Assembly: GCF_005844085.1 (NCBI RefSeq)
Contig: NZ_VCDI01000011.1
Coordinates: forward strand, 34,905-98,904
Source: Lichenicoccus roseus
GTDB taxonomy: Bacteria; Pseudomonadota; Alphaproteobacteria; Acetobacterales; Acetobacteraceae
Direction: 5' to 3'
Length of the DNA stretch: 64,000 bases
Of the stretch, positions 16,664-25,613 are shown one piece after another. The notes below the pieces were generated by a model. It worked only from the letters and a program-made list of their open reading frames with translations, was not told where the DNA came from and searched no databases. The translations under genes were made by a program, and so were the position numbers. The stretch's first letter is position 1; the number at the start of each line of letters is the position of its first letter.

Positions 16664-17416
16664 TCAGAACGAGCGGTAGCGCATGCCCCCGTCGACGCCA
16701 AGGGTGATGCCGGTGATATAGCGCGCGGAGCCGGACGCAAGAAAGGCCACCGCCGCCGCGACGTCCTCCGGCTCTCCGAAGTCGCCCATCGCGATATGCT
16801 GGTCCGCATAGTTCCAACGCGCCTCGCCCGGAAAAAGCTGCCGGATCTGCTGGGTGTCGATCAGGCCCGGCTCAATGCAGTTCACGGTGATTCCGTAGCG
16901 ACCCATCTCGTGCGAGAGTCCCTTGGACCACACGACCAGCGCCGCCTTGGCCGCCGCGGCCGTGTTGACCTGCTTGAGTTCCAGCGAGCCGCTCATGCTG
17001 ATGACTCGGCCTGACCGACGCTCCATCATCTGCGGCAACATCAGTTGGGTAAGCTGTCGATGACGCGTAAAGTTCAGCGTGTGACCCTCGTTCCAGTCCG
17101 CCTCGGTCGCGTTCCACGCCGTCGGCCGGCTGCCCCCCGCGTTGTTGACCAGGATGTCGATCCCACCTATCGCCTTGGCCGCCTCGAACGCGATCCGGTC
17201 CGGCCCGTCAGTCGCCACGAAGTCGCAGGCGAGGCAGACGGGCTCGGGTCCGCCCGCCGCCCGTATCTCGTCCGCAAGACTATCCAGCAACGCCTGCGTC
17301 CGCGACACCGCGAACACCTTGACACCTTCGGCAGCCAGCGCCTTGGAGGTCGCACGACCCAGGCCCATACTGGCGCCAGTCACGATGGCCGTCTTGCCGT
17401 GGAGTTGTAGGTCCAA
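16664..17416 (-). CDS. Short-chain dehydrogenase/reductase lacking the catalytic tyrosine
   Basis: A 250-residue SDR. The cofactor motif TGASMGLG is at 14-21 and NNAG near 91. The usual Ser is present in MSGSLELK, but the YxxxK position reads AAAAK, with Ala where the catalytic Tyr should be. A subgroup of SDRs with such replacements next to xxPKAA or AAAKAA is known, so it may bind NAD(P) in a different chemistry or act non-catalytically. The C-terminus GVDGGMRYRSF is standard. Neighbours are a LysR gene and a SnoaL-like gene. Confidence 0.85.
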   Translation of the reverse strand: MDLQLHGKTAIVTGASMGLGRATSKALAAEGVKVFAVSRTQALLDSLADEIRAAGGPEPVCLACDFVATDGPDRIAFEAAKAIGGIDILVNNAGGSRPTAWNATEADWNEGHTLNFTRHRQLTQLMLPQMMERRSGRVISMSGSLELKQVNTAAAAKAALVVWSKGLSHEMGRYGITVNCIEPGLIDTQQIRQLFPGEARWNYADQHIAMGDFGEPEDVAAAVAFLASGSARYITGITLGVDGGMRYRSF

Positions 17417-17502
17417 GGTTCATTCCTCAGCTATGGGTGGCAGAGCGCCAGCGTCCACTTTATAGGTGACAGGGAGCCAATGTCCGTGTCGCGACGAAGC
17501 CG

Positions 17503-18009
17503 TCAGGCCTTCAGGAAGTTGGGTCCTGGGATCACCGGGAAGGTGTTGGTGTAGAGCGATTGGTGCCGGCGGGACTTGATCCGCCACCCCTCGGACGTCC
17601 TCACCCAGTCGTCATGCCAGTATCCTGCATCGACCAGGTTGGCCGTGCCGTCGCGAGTCTCATGCGTATGGTGGTGGAGCGCCAGCGACGTCGCGGTGTC
17701 GCCATCGATCTTAACCGTCGCGTGCCCTTCCAGGTGCTGCCATGCCTTGAACGGCGTCTCGAGGCCACCGCCCTTCAGGTCCTTGCCCCGCATCAGCTCC
17801 GCGTAGTCATGAAGGGTGAAGACCTTCAGCCCCAGGCTCGTGACATCAATCGTCGCATCGGGCGTGAACAGCTCGTTCCACTGCTCGAGTATATTCTTGT
17901 TGTCGGCATCTGGCTGGTGCAGGTCCTGGCCGAGTCCGTAGAGCGCGATCTTGTCCTGTATTTCAAGGCGGTCCAGAAGGTAACGGACCTTATTGTCTAA
18001 TTGCTGCAT
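17503..18009 (-). CDS. SnoaL-like / NTF2-fold protein
   Basis: A 168-residue protein (MQQLDNKVRYLLDRLEIQDKI...) of the SnoaL_4 type. It shows the conserved LxDRxxIxD opening, ELFTPDATIDVTSLG, and the C-terminal strand GYWHDDWVRTSEGWRIKSR. The fold forms a cone that binds small hydrophobic substrates (isomerases, dehydratases, ring-hydroxylase beta subunits). The ATG at 18009 is chosen because GGAGG stands six bases upstream, whereas the farther ATG has none. With the SDR and LysR it may form a small catabolic unit. Confidence 0.82.
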   Translation of the reverse strand: MQQLDNKVRYLLDRLEIQDKIALYGLGQDLHQPDADNKNILEQWNELFTPDATIDVTSLGLKVFTLHDYAELMRGKDLKGGGLETPFKAWQHLEGHATVKIDGDTATSLALHHHTHETRDGTANLVDAGYWHDDWVRTSEGWRIKSRRHQSLYTNTFPVIPGPNFLKA

Positions 18010-18299
18010 GATGACCTCCAATGACTGGACCACCTATCTCGGCCCGGATCGATAATCAGCAACGTCACTAGATAGAACACAGTGTTATTGCCGCAATCAA
18101 TAATCCATAACTCCGGGTATCCGCATCTTCCTTGCATATCGTCTGGATTTCCTACGGCTGCCGCGACAGGATGCCAACGTCCCAAAAAATTCAGACTTCT
18201 AGCATTACTTTGGCAGAAACGTATGAGCGTCCTGGTTTTTGAAGAATCCTTTGCCGGGGTTTGGGTAAATCATAGGAGGTCGATTTCGGGAAGCCGACC

Positions 18300-18735
18300 A
18301 TGGTCGCGTCGAGCAAGGACTGGACGAAGAGGCTGGAGCAATGGCTTGCGCCGTTCCTGGACCGTCTGGGGCACGCGAAACGCCGCCGCATGTGCCCGCT
18401 CTACATTGCGGAGCTGATCGGTCCGGGCGATCGCAAGAGCGGGCAGCCGATGGTGGAGCGGTTCACGCCGGGCGAGTAGGACCGGCTGCATCACTTCGTC
18501 GCCTCCAGCGCCTGGAACAGCGCGCCCCTGGAGGCGGAGCTACTCGTGCAGGCGGACCGCTTGGTCGGCGGTGCGGACGCCGTGCTGGTGATCGACGATA
18601 CCGCCCTGCCCAAGAAGGTCTTCCACTCGGTAGGCGTGGCCCCGCAATACACCACCTCTCTACGCAAGAATGCCAACTGCCATACCCTGGTGTCGGTCAC
18701 CCTCGCCCACGGCGAGGTGCCCGTGGTCGCGGCGC
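18300..18735 (+). pseudogene. IS701-like transposase, 5' part only with nonsense codon
   Basis: The frame starts at 18300 (MVASSKDWTKRLEQWLAPFL, then RRRMCPLYIAELIGPGDRKS). A TAG at 18478 interrupts it directly after VERFTPGE. The frame continues with LLVQADRLVGGADAVLVIDDTALPKK, holding the first catalytic Asp, and HSVGVAPQYTT. Homology ends near VTLAHGEVPVV at 18735, where unrelated sequence begins. The family assignment comes from recall of the conserved LIGPGDRKS and IDDT blocks. Confidence 0.65.
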
Positions 18736-18956
18736 GGCGCGATTCACCGCGCCGAATTGCCAACGCGAACAGCTATATCACGGCCAACCTCAACGGCTCC
18801 TATGCGCTGACAAACGATACCTCGCTGCAGGCGGTCGCCTACTACCAGTGGCTGTTGCAGCGGGTGGGGAACGGCAAAGCCGCCAAAGACGCACCCTGCG
18901 ACGACGGCTTTGTAACCTTCACCTCAGTTCCGACGAACTATGGGTATCGACCTTGA
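18736..18956 (+). pseudogene. Fragment of a TonB-dependent outer-membrane receptor
   Basis: Continuing in frame after the transposase fragment, the sequence ANSYITANLNGSYALTNDTS followed by LQAVAYYQWLLQRVGNGKAA and DAPCDD resembles beta-strands from the barrel of TonB-dependent receptors. No plug domain or C-terminal strand is present. It is a short orphan piece fused to IS701 debris by deletion. Confidence 0.45.
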
Positions 18957-19028
18957 CGGGAGCGGGCCCCTGCGTATTCCATTTGTTGATACCGACATCG
19001 CGGGCTGCGCCACTGCGCCACTGCGACG

Positions 19029-19544
19029 ATGGGCAAGGTTCCTTGCGCGGGTCGATCCAAGACGCGCCTCGGTGCCGTCATAGGGGCGGAGGCTGCGGCG
19101 GCTCTGAGCGGGGCCTTTTTGCTGGACACCACAACCAATGTTGCGTTGGCGGCGTCCTCGGCGCCGATCTCCGCCTGCGTCGCCTATGCGCCCGCCGGCG
19201 AGGAAATGGAGCTCAAGCCATACCTGGCAGCAGGCTCCGGGCTCCTGCTCGCCGATGGTGAAGGTGTCATGCCCGACGGCGTGGAGGGTTTCGGCCGATC
19301 CCTGTTCGGTGCAGTACGCGACCTGCTGGACGCCGGCTACGTGTCCGCCTGCGTCCTGAATTCCGACGGCCCGACCCTCCCCACCGCATTTCTCATCCGT
19401 GCGGCTGCCCTGCCGGCAGAGCCTGGCGATCGCGTTGTGCTTGGGCCTGCCGAGGACGGCGGCTACTACATCCTCGGCGTCAAGCAGCCTCATGCAGCAT
19501 TGTTCCGCGACATCGCCTGGAGCGCCGCGGACGCTGGTCCTTGA
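19029..19544 (+). CDS. DUF2064 (TIGR04282-like) nucleotidyl/glycosyl transferase, truncated
   Basis: A 171-residue GT-A-like protein. It begins MGKVPCAGRSKTRLG, the family's nucleotide-binding start, and keeps the core VLNSDGPTLPTAFLIRAA and VVLGPAEDGGYYILGVK. The family normally runs to about 220 residues or more; this one stops soon after DIAWS, so the C-terminal helices are missing. The first residues normally found before MGKVP are also absent. It follows the IS701/TonB debris and may be non-functional. Confidence 0.6.
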   Translation: MGKVPCAGRSKTRLGAVIGAEAAAALSGAFLLDTTTNVALAASSAPISACVAYAPAGEEMELKPYLAAGSGLLLADGEGVMPDGVEGFGRSLFGAVRDLLDAGYVSACVLNSDGPTLPTAFLIRAAALPAEPGDRVVLGPAEDGGYYILGVKQPHAALFRDIAWSAADAGP

Positions 19545-19805
19545 TTATGCTAAAATGAAACGATCACCGGTCCATTCAGCTTCCCGCTGCGCCTGCGCCT
19601 GCGCATGTCCACCAAGCTCGGCTACAAAACCCGAAATGGATCACGGCAATGGAGGTGACGAATACCTACCCGGGCGGCCACTGGGAAAAGCAGGGCTTCC
19701 CATGGTTTGCCGGCATATGGGCGGTCTTCGCATCGTCCGTGCCACACAGTGTCGAAGCGGCCGCTCGAACCACCACCTCGGCCTCGACTTTTCCTGGGAA
19801 AATTC

Positions 19806-20513
19806 ATGATCCGCTTCTACTTCCATCCCACACCGAACCCCGCCAAGGTCTCGCTCTTTCTGGAAGAGGCGGGTCTCTCGTTTGTGCCGATCCCCATCGA
19901 CACCAGCAAGGGCGAGCAGCACACCGCCGCGTTCCGCGCGGTCAACCCGAATGGCAAGGTTCCAGCGATCATCGACACCGAGGGACCGGATGACGAGGAG
20001 GTTCGCATCTTCGACTCGACTGCAATCCTGATCTACCTGGCAGAGAAGACCGGGCAGTTTCTGGGCACACCGAGGGACCGACCGGAGCTGCTCTCGTGGC
20101 TCCTGTTCATCGCCTCAGGCTTGGGGCCCTTCTCCGGGCAGGCGGTGCACTTCCAATATGCGGCCCCGAACGGCCTGGACTACGCCAGGAACCGCTACCG
20201 CCGCGAGGCAGAGCGGCATTATCAGGTGCTGGAGAGCCAGCTTGCTGGGCGGACCTTCATCGCCGGCGAGCGCTACACGATTGCCGACATGTCGGCCTGG
20301 GGCTGGCTGGATCGTGCCTCCCGCGTCCGCAAAGGCGAAGCGGACCCACTCGCGGAATACCCTAACCTCAAGCGACTGTTCGAGACCGTCGACGCGCGTC
20401 CCGCCGCTGCGCGCGCCCGGCAAGTCGGACAGGAATTCGTCTTCAAGAAGGTCAACGACGAAGCGACCCGACGCGCATTGTTCCCGTCGAACTACGGGGA
20501 GGAAGGCGGTTAG
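19806..20513 (+). CDS. Glutathione S-transferase family protein
   Basis: A 235-residue GST. Residues 1-85 are the thioredoxin-like domain (MIRFYFHPTPNPAKVSLFLEE, NPNGKVPAI with the cis-Pro, FDSTAILIYLAE carrying the glutathione gamma-Glu site). The C-terminal all-helical domain has GRTFIAGERYTIADMSAWGW. It resembles the YfcG/Ure2-like (Nu) class, which reduce disulfides. The ATG at 19806 begins the conserved domain exactly. It stands alone, possibly a detoxification function. Confidence 0.88.
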   Translation: MIRFYFHPTPNPAKVSLFLEEAGLSFVPIPIDTSKGEQHTAAFRAVNPNGKVPAIIDTEGPDDEEVRIFDSTAILIYLAEKTGQFLGTPRDRPELLSWLLFIASGLGPFSGQAVHFQYAAPNGLDYARNRYRREAERHYQVLESQLAGRTFIAGERYTIADMSAWGWLDRASRVRKGEADPLAEYPNLKRLFETVDARPAAARARQVGQEFVFKKVNDEATRRALFPSNYGEEGG

Positions 20514-20679
20514 CGCTCACCCGGCTGTAGAGCACACCATATTCCCGAGGCGCTGCGGCTCCGCGCGTTACGCGTCAGGTCCGGTTCTGTCTTACACAGG
20601 CGCACCGTATCGTCGGTCCTTAAGCTGCAGGCCAGAGTGACCCGCAGAACATGAACAGCATGTTGTGGCGGAGGCTTTG

Positions 20680-21210
20680 GTGTCGGACCTGGAGTGGAGC
20701 AGCATGATGGTGGCCGCCCAGGCGGGCGACGCGTTGCAATACCGGGCGCTCCTCGCTGAGCTCGACAAGTGGCTCCGTGCGTACTACAGGCGGCGTCTGC
20801 CGCCGTCGATGATCGACGATGCCGTGCAGGACACACTGCTTGCAGTGCACGAGAAGCGTCACACCTACGACCCGGCCAGGGCCTTCGCACCCTGGCTGGC
20901 GGCAATCGCCCGCTACAAATGGATCGATCGACTGCGCGCGATGAAGAGGAGCCGGTCCGAGCCGCTGAACGACGACATCGCCGTCGAGGATCACGGTGAA
21001 CGGGTAGCAGGCGGCCGATCGCTGGAGCGGCTGCTGGATGAGCTGAAGCCGGCGCAGGCCGAAGTGATCCGGCTGGTCAAATTGCAGGGCCTGAGTATCG
21101 AGGAGGCGGCACTGCGAACCGGCCAGAGCAAACCTCTGGTAAAGGTGAACATCCACCGTGGTCTCAGCCGCTTGTCCGCTCTGGTCGGGAGCCGAGCCGA
21201 TGTCGAATGA
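20680..21210 (+). CDS. ECF RNA polymerase sigma factor (sigma-F type, paired with NrsF)
   Basis: A 176-residue ECF sigma. Region 2 is seen in DAVQDTLLAVHEKRHTYDP and PWLAAIARYKWIDRLR, and region 4 in AEVIRLVKLQGLSIEEAALR and VKVNIHRGLSRL. The GTG at 20680 is preferred because GGAGG (20670-20674) lies five bases ahead; an upstream GTG at 20665 and an ATG at 20704 are alternatives. The stop overlaps the anti-sigma gene by 11 bases. By analogy with Caulobacter SigF/NrsF it should drive a redox or heavy-metal response. Confidence 0.9.
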   Translation: MSDLEWSSMMVAAQAGDALQYRALLAELDKWLRAYYRRRLPPSMIDDAVQDTLLAVHEKRHTYDPARAFAPWLAAIARYKWIDRLRAMKRSRSEPLNDDIAVEDHGERVAGGRSLERLLDELKPAQAEVIRLVKLQGLSIEEAALRTGQSKPLVKVNIHRGLSRLSALVGSRADVE

Positions 21211-21841
21211 AGCGCTCATCGACCAGTTGTCGAAGAAGCTGCGTCCGGTACGGGCGCGCACGCGCGGCCTCAACGCCGCTGTTATCGGTGCAATCTGTGT
21301 GATCGAGCTTGTGCTTTTCCTGCTGCTTGGCGGCATGCGACCCGATATGCCGCACGCCATGGGCCAGCCTTCGTTCTGGTGGAAGCTTGCCGGCGCCGGG
21401 GCAATTGCCCTGGCGAGCGGTGCCGCGGCCATCATCTCGTTCGCGCCGCAGGACTCGCCCCGTCGTGGCCTCCAGCTCGTGATCGCGCTTCTGATGTTTG
21501 TGCTGGCGGCCGGATGGGTCATCGATGAACTGCGGTTCGGATGGGCTGTGCTGGCCGCCCGTTTGGACTGGCACCAGGGGATCCAGTGCGTCTACAAGAT
21601 GGTCCTGCTGGCGATCCCACCCGTGCTGGGCCTCGGCGTAATCATGCGGGGTGGCGCCCCCACCGATCGCAACGGCAGCGCGTGGACCGTAGGAATTGCT
21701 TCGGCCAGCTGGGGAGCATTCGTCTTCGTATTCGCCTGTCCCTCCGACGACCCGCTCTATATCGCCATATGGTACAGCGTCGGCTGCGGTCTGGTCACCC
21801 TGGCGACGCGGCTGATATTGCCGCCGTTGACGCGATGGTAG
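21200..21841 (+). CDS. NrsF-type (DUF1109) membrane anti-sigma factor
   Basis: A 213-residue, six-helix inner-membrane protein. The cytosolic N-terminus (about 25 residues) should hold the sigma factor. Two cysteines, Cys130 (HQGIQC) and Cys180 (FACPSDD), sit in extracytoplasmic loops at almost the same positions as the sensing pair of Caulobacter NrsF, so thiol oxidation or metal binding probably releases sigma. The start overlaps the sigma gene, assuring coupled synthesis. Confidence 0.88.
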   Translation: MSNEALIDQLSKKLRPVRARTRGLNAAVIGAICVIELVLFLLLGGMRPDMPHAMGQPSFWWKLAGAGAIALASGAAAIISFAPQDSPRRGLQLVIALLMFVLAAGWVIDELRFGWAVLAARLDWHQGIQCVYKMVLLAIPPVLGLGVIMRGGAPTDRNGSAWTVGIASASWGAFVFVFACPSDDPLYIAIWYSVGCGLVTLATRLILPPLTRW

Positions 21842-21953
21842 CCTCACCATGACCTAACCACTTCGGTGGCGAAGCGAAGCAGGTTTCTTCGGCTACGCTG
21901 TAACCGCCAAGAGCGACATCTCGAACACAGGGGAGTATCCAGGATGTAGCGAT

Positions 21954-23207
21954 ATGGAATATCCTCAGAAGTCGTTGTCGGTCCGCGCGCGGACGTTTGC
22001 CGTTTCGGCTTTGGCAAGCGGGCTGCTTACCGTGCCGGCATTGGCGGCAGGGACGGTAAATACACCAGCATACGACATCGCTGGGCGCCAGACGCTCTAT
22101 GTCGAGTCGAACGCCACCGGTTCGGGCAAGAACGCGGTCTTTGCCTTCGGTCTTTCGTATGATGGCAGCCTGCAGCCGCTACCCGGCTCGCCGTTCCTCA
22201 CCGGAGGTACGGGCTATTTCGATCCATCCTTCAAGCTTGGCCCATTCGACAACGACCAGCAGCTCACATTGAGCGGTGATGGGCGAACGCTCTATGCCGT
22301 CAACGGCGGGTCGAACACCATATCGGCGCTTCATATCGGCTTTGGAGGGCAGCTCGCCAATCTTCTTGGCTGGCCCATTGCCTCCGGCGGCAGTACACCC
22401 GTCTCCATCGGTCAGCAGGCAAACAGCCTGGTGGTCCTGAACAGCACCGAGGATCCTGCACAGGCTACGTCCACACCCGTTCCTAATATACAGAGTTTCG
22501 ACCTGCTCCCCGGCGGCTTTCCGCTCCGCCGTCCGCGGCAGGAACTCTCTCTCCCGAGGGCGTCCAATCCGACTCAAGTCCTGACCACGGATACCGGCCG
22601 TTTCATCTTTGGCACTAACTTTCCCGCCGGCGGCGACGTCTCCGCATTCGCCCGCCAGGCGGACGGCACAATCACCCAGGCCGACACGGCTCTTCCACCA
22701 ACGTTCGACGGTGTACAGGCGCTTGCCCTGGGCCTGTGGGCACACCCGTCGCGGCCCTTCCTCTATGCCGGCCTGGTCAACGTGAACCGGGTCGCTATCT
22801 ATCGCTGGAATACGGAGGGACATTTGCAATATATTGGGGCGGTTGCGGACTCCGGCCAAGGGCCGTGCTGGCTGCGCACTACCCGTGACGGGCATTTCCT
22901 GCTGGCGGCGAATACGGCCGATCAATCAATTTCGGTGTTCGACCTGAGCAACCCGTCGAGCCCAACTGAAGTCACCCGCGCTGTTGGCGGCGGATTGGGA
23001 GGCTACTTCGAGTTCTCGCTGTCGCCGGACCAACGGCATGTCTACGTGCTGGAGCAGGAGAACAGCGTTGCCTCGGCGGGCAAGAGCAACAAGATCCACG
23101 TGTTCGACTTCGACCCATCTTCGGGACAGATCACCAGCGATCCGGGCAAGCTGGTCACCCTGCCGGTCGATGCGTCCACCCGCCCCATCGGCATGGCGGT
23201 CCGCTGA
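21954..23207 (+). CDS. Secreted beta-propeller (YVTN/lactonase-like) protein
   Basis: A 417-residue protein with a signal peptide (hydrophobic residues 14-31, cleavage near ALAA). The body is made of repeated propeller blades of the 6-phosphogluconolactonase/YVTN type (GDGRTLYAVNGGSNTISALHI, DGHFLLAANTADQSISVFDL, PDQRHVYVLEQEN). It should lie in the periplasm. It follows the sigma/anti-sigma pair after 112 bp and may be a regulon member. Actual lactonase activity is not demonstrated by the sequence. Confidence 0.82.
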   Translation: MEYPQKSLSVRARTFAVSALASGLLTVPALAAGTVNTPAYDIAGRQTLYVESNATGSGKNAVFAFGLSYDGSLQPLPGSPFLTGGTGYFDPSFKLGPFDNDQQLTLSGDGRTLYAVNGGSNTISALHIGFGGQLANLLGWPIASGGSTPVSIGQQANSLVVLNSTEDPAQATSTPVPNIQSFDLLPGGFPLRRPRQELSLPRASNPTQVLTTDTGRFIFGTNFPAGGDVSAFARQADGTITQADTALPPTFDGVQALALGLWAHPSRPFLYAGLVNVNRVAIYRWNTEGHLQYIGAVADSGQGPCWLRTTRDGHFLLAANTADQSISVFDLSNPSSPTEVTRAVGGGLGGYFEFSLSPDQRHVYVLEQENSVASAGKSNKIHVFDFDPSSGQITSDPGKLVTLPVDASTRPIGMAVR

Positions 23208-23226
23208 TGCTCATGCTTGTCGATGC

Positions 23227-23955
23227 ATGCAACAGAACCGCGCGATGATCGCCGCCACGAACTCCTGGCTGTCCGGATTGGTCCCCGTCCTGGCGTTGTT
23301 CGCTCTCGCCCCCGCCGCTCGTGCTGCGGACGCCGCGCATCCGACGGTGATCGAGTTGTTCCAGAGCCAGGGCTGCTCATCCTGCCCTCCGGCAAATGCC
23401 AACGTGATGGCGTTGGCAAACCGCCCCGATCTGCTGACCCTGTCCTGGCAGGTGACATACTGGGACTCGCTGGGCTGGAAAGACACCTTTGCCCAGCCAG
23501 CTTTTACCCAGCGCCAGTATGACTACGCTCGAGTCTTCAACCGTGACAACGTGTTCACCCCTGAAGTCGTGGTGAACGGCCGCTCCGACGTGGTTGGCAA
23601 TGACCGGGAGGAGCTCGCCGCCCTTGTGCGCAGCGCTGACCGTGGCACCGGTGGCCCGGCGATCTCGAGCACGGCGGGAAATCTGGAGATCTCAGGCGCC
23701 GCGCCGCCCACACCGTCCCATGTACTGCTGGTACGCTACGATCCGTCGATCCAGCAGATACCGATCCGTCGCGGCGAGAATGGCGGTCGGACACTGCCGC
23801 ATCGCAACGTCGTCCGGCAGGTCGCTGATCTTGGCGCCTGGGCTGGCGGAACCGTCCACTACCGGCTGCCCACGGCGACCAACCTGCATCTGCGCTCGAT
23901 CGTGCTGGTGCAGACCGCCGTCGCCGGTCCGATACTGGCTGCGGCGCGGGTCTGA
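23227..23955 (+). CDS. DUF1223 periplasmic thioredoxin-fold protein
   Basis: A 242-residue protein with a signal peptide (LSGLVPVLALFALAPAARA). The DUF1223 mark follows at once: VIELFQSQGCSSCPPANA, with a CxxC pair in thioredoxin-like position, then WQVTYWDSLGWKD. The C-terminal half is all beta. It begins 19 bp after the propeller gene and is very likely co-transcribed with it. A redox role under the upstream thiol-sensing sigma system is a reasonable inference. Confidence 0.85.
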   Translation: MQQNRAMIAATNSWLSGLVPVLALFALAPAARAADAAHPTVIELFQSQGCSSCPPANANVMALANRPDLLTLSWQVTYWDSLGWKDTFAQPAFTQRQYDYARVFNRDNVFTPEVVVNGRSDVVGNDREELAALVRSADRGTGGPAISSTAGNLEISGAAPPTPSHVLLVRYDPSIQQIPIRRGENGGRTLPHRNVVRQVADLGAWAGGTVHYRLPTATNLHLRSIVLVQTAVAGPILAAARV

Positions 23956-24605
23956 GGTGGTCGGTCTGGACGCCGATAACAGGTCCGGCAGAGTGCTCGC
24001 CATCCCTGACGAACATCCTTCAACTCCGGATTGATCCGGCTCAGACAAAGTAGGATCAAGATTGACCATTTTAGTCACAGGCAATCGGCACCATCGCCTC
24101 CGCCACGTTGCGTAGAAAATCGTCGTTCTCCGGCTTTGGCCAGCAGCTCGGCCAAAGGTAGTCTCTCCTCGGTTATCGGGTTCTCCGGTCAGGTTGCGGT
24201 GTCGCAACTCCACCTTAGCCAGCAGATCCGGTGACCACCTCCAGCTACACCCTCACGGGATCCCAATTTCCACCACCACCGCGAACGCTACCGTAGCGGC
24301 GATCAGACGGTGCAGCCGCGCATTCCGGTTTGACCTGCACGCGCTGCAGCCGGTGCCCGCAGCGTCCTGGCGCCGGGATTGCGGAGCCGAGATTGCCGTG
24401 CCGATCGTTGCCCTGCTGCCCGTCTACGGCGCCGCCACAGTGCGCCAGGTGCTGGGCAAGCTGCGATACCCAGAAGCGCGGTCAACTGCGCTCAGGAGTG
24501 CCCCTACAGAGCCTGCCGAGCAACGCGCCGGGGTCGGCCGACATGATGGTGCTGGTTAGACCAGGAGCCTCTGCGTGATGCTGGAGCTGCGCAGCTTAGG
24601 AGCCG
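23956..24605. other. 650-bp gap with a short fossil of module gene 2
   Basis: No intact gene. Near 24318-24375 on the plus strand the sequence reads FDLHALQPVPAASW, matching FDLYALQPVPGSIL of the unknown protein of the ScpA module at DNA level as well (GCGCTGCAGCCGGTGCCC is shared). The rest shows open frames of no recognised family. It looks like an old recombination scar. Confidence 0.4.
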
Positions 24606-25508
24606 TCAGTGCTGCGAGGGCCTCACGAGCGCCGCGCGATGAGTGCTTACAGCGAGGAACTCCGCAAGCGACACAGCCGGATGGCCGGTCAGAGCCCGAA
24701 CGGCATCGGTGACAGTGCCTTGCAGCCCCCGGCGTGTAGCGACGTCCATCGACACCAGGGCTGCGGCCATGGCCGGAGGAAGCCCGGCCTCAATCATGCC
24801 CTGCCCCAGTTCATCATCCGAGACGTGTACGACCTCCACGGGGTGTTCAACTGCCCGAGCCAGAGCAGCGACTAGCTCATCGATTGTGTGGGAAGACGGG
24901 CCGGTGACGTCATAGGCCCCCGGAATTCCGGAAGCCAGAACAGCCGCGGCGACACTGGCGGCATCTGCACGCGAGACATGCGACGACCGTCCGGAACCAG
25001 CCGACGAGAAGACCCGCCCGGACGCCAGGGCTCGGGCCATGAAGAACGTGTTCTCCATATAGAAATTGTTGCGCAGGAAGGTGAAGGCGACGCCACTTTC
25101 AGCGATTGCTCGCTCCGTTTCACGATGGTCCGGAGCGAAGGGCACAGGGGATTCCGGACCCGCATTCGGAAGCGACGTGTAGGCGATATGCTCGACCCCG
25201 GCCCTTACGGCCGCGTTCACAGCAGCCAGGTGCTGCCGCAGCCGGAGGTCCGGCACCATGATTGCGTCAGTCGAGACGATCAAGGCACGGTGGATGCCAT
25301 TGAACGCCACGGCGAGAGAGGAAAGATCGTCGAAATCGACCTTGCGGACCTCCACACCCCTGTCGGCAAGGGAGCCGAGCTTCGACGGGTCGCGTGATCC
25401 GGCAACGATGTTCGATACGCCTGAAGTCAGAAGCCTCTCCACAGTGAGCCGACCAAGCTGACCTGCCGCACCAGTCACGAGCAGGGACGGAGCCGAAGCG
25501 TTTATCAT
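24606..25508 (-). CDS. NmrA/QorB-like NAD(P)-binding quinone reductase
   Basis: A 300-residue atypical SDR. The dinucleotide motif GAAGQLG lies at 13-19, with the second block VAGSRDPSKLGSL choosing an NADPH-type phosphate environment. Further family blocks are HIAYTSLPN, TFLRNNFYMEN and YDVTGPSSHT. It resembles QorB, which reduces quinones. It is transcribed divergently from an HxlR regulator 105 bp away, the same gene pair as QorB/QorR in other bacteria. Confidence 0.87.
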   Translation of the reverse strand: MINASAPSLLVTGAAGQLGRLTVERLLTSGVSNIVAGSRDPSKLGSLADRGVEVRKVDFDDLSSLAVAFNGIHRALIVSTDAIMVPDLRLRQHLAAVNAAVRAGVEHIAYTSLPNAGPESPVPFAPDHRETERAIAESGVAFTFLRNNFYMENTFFMARALASGRVFSSAGSGRSSHVSRADAASVAAAVLASGIPGAYDVTGPSSHTIDELVAALARAVEHPVEVVHVSDDELGQGMIEAGLPPAMAAALVSMDVATRRGLQGTVTDAVRALTGHPAVSLAEFLAVSTHRAALVRPSQH

Positions 25509-25613
25509 CAGAGGTCCTATGGGTTCAGTTTGAGACTGGTGCCATTTTGAGACCTACAACATGATGTGCAAGAAGGCAGGTTTTCCTGCCCGGTTACCTG
25601 GAGGTTCCCTGCC

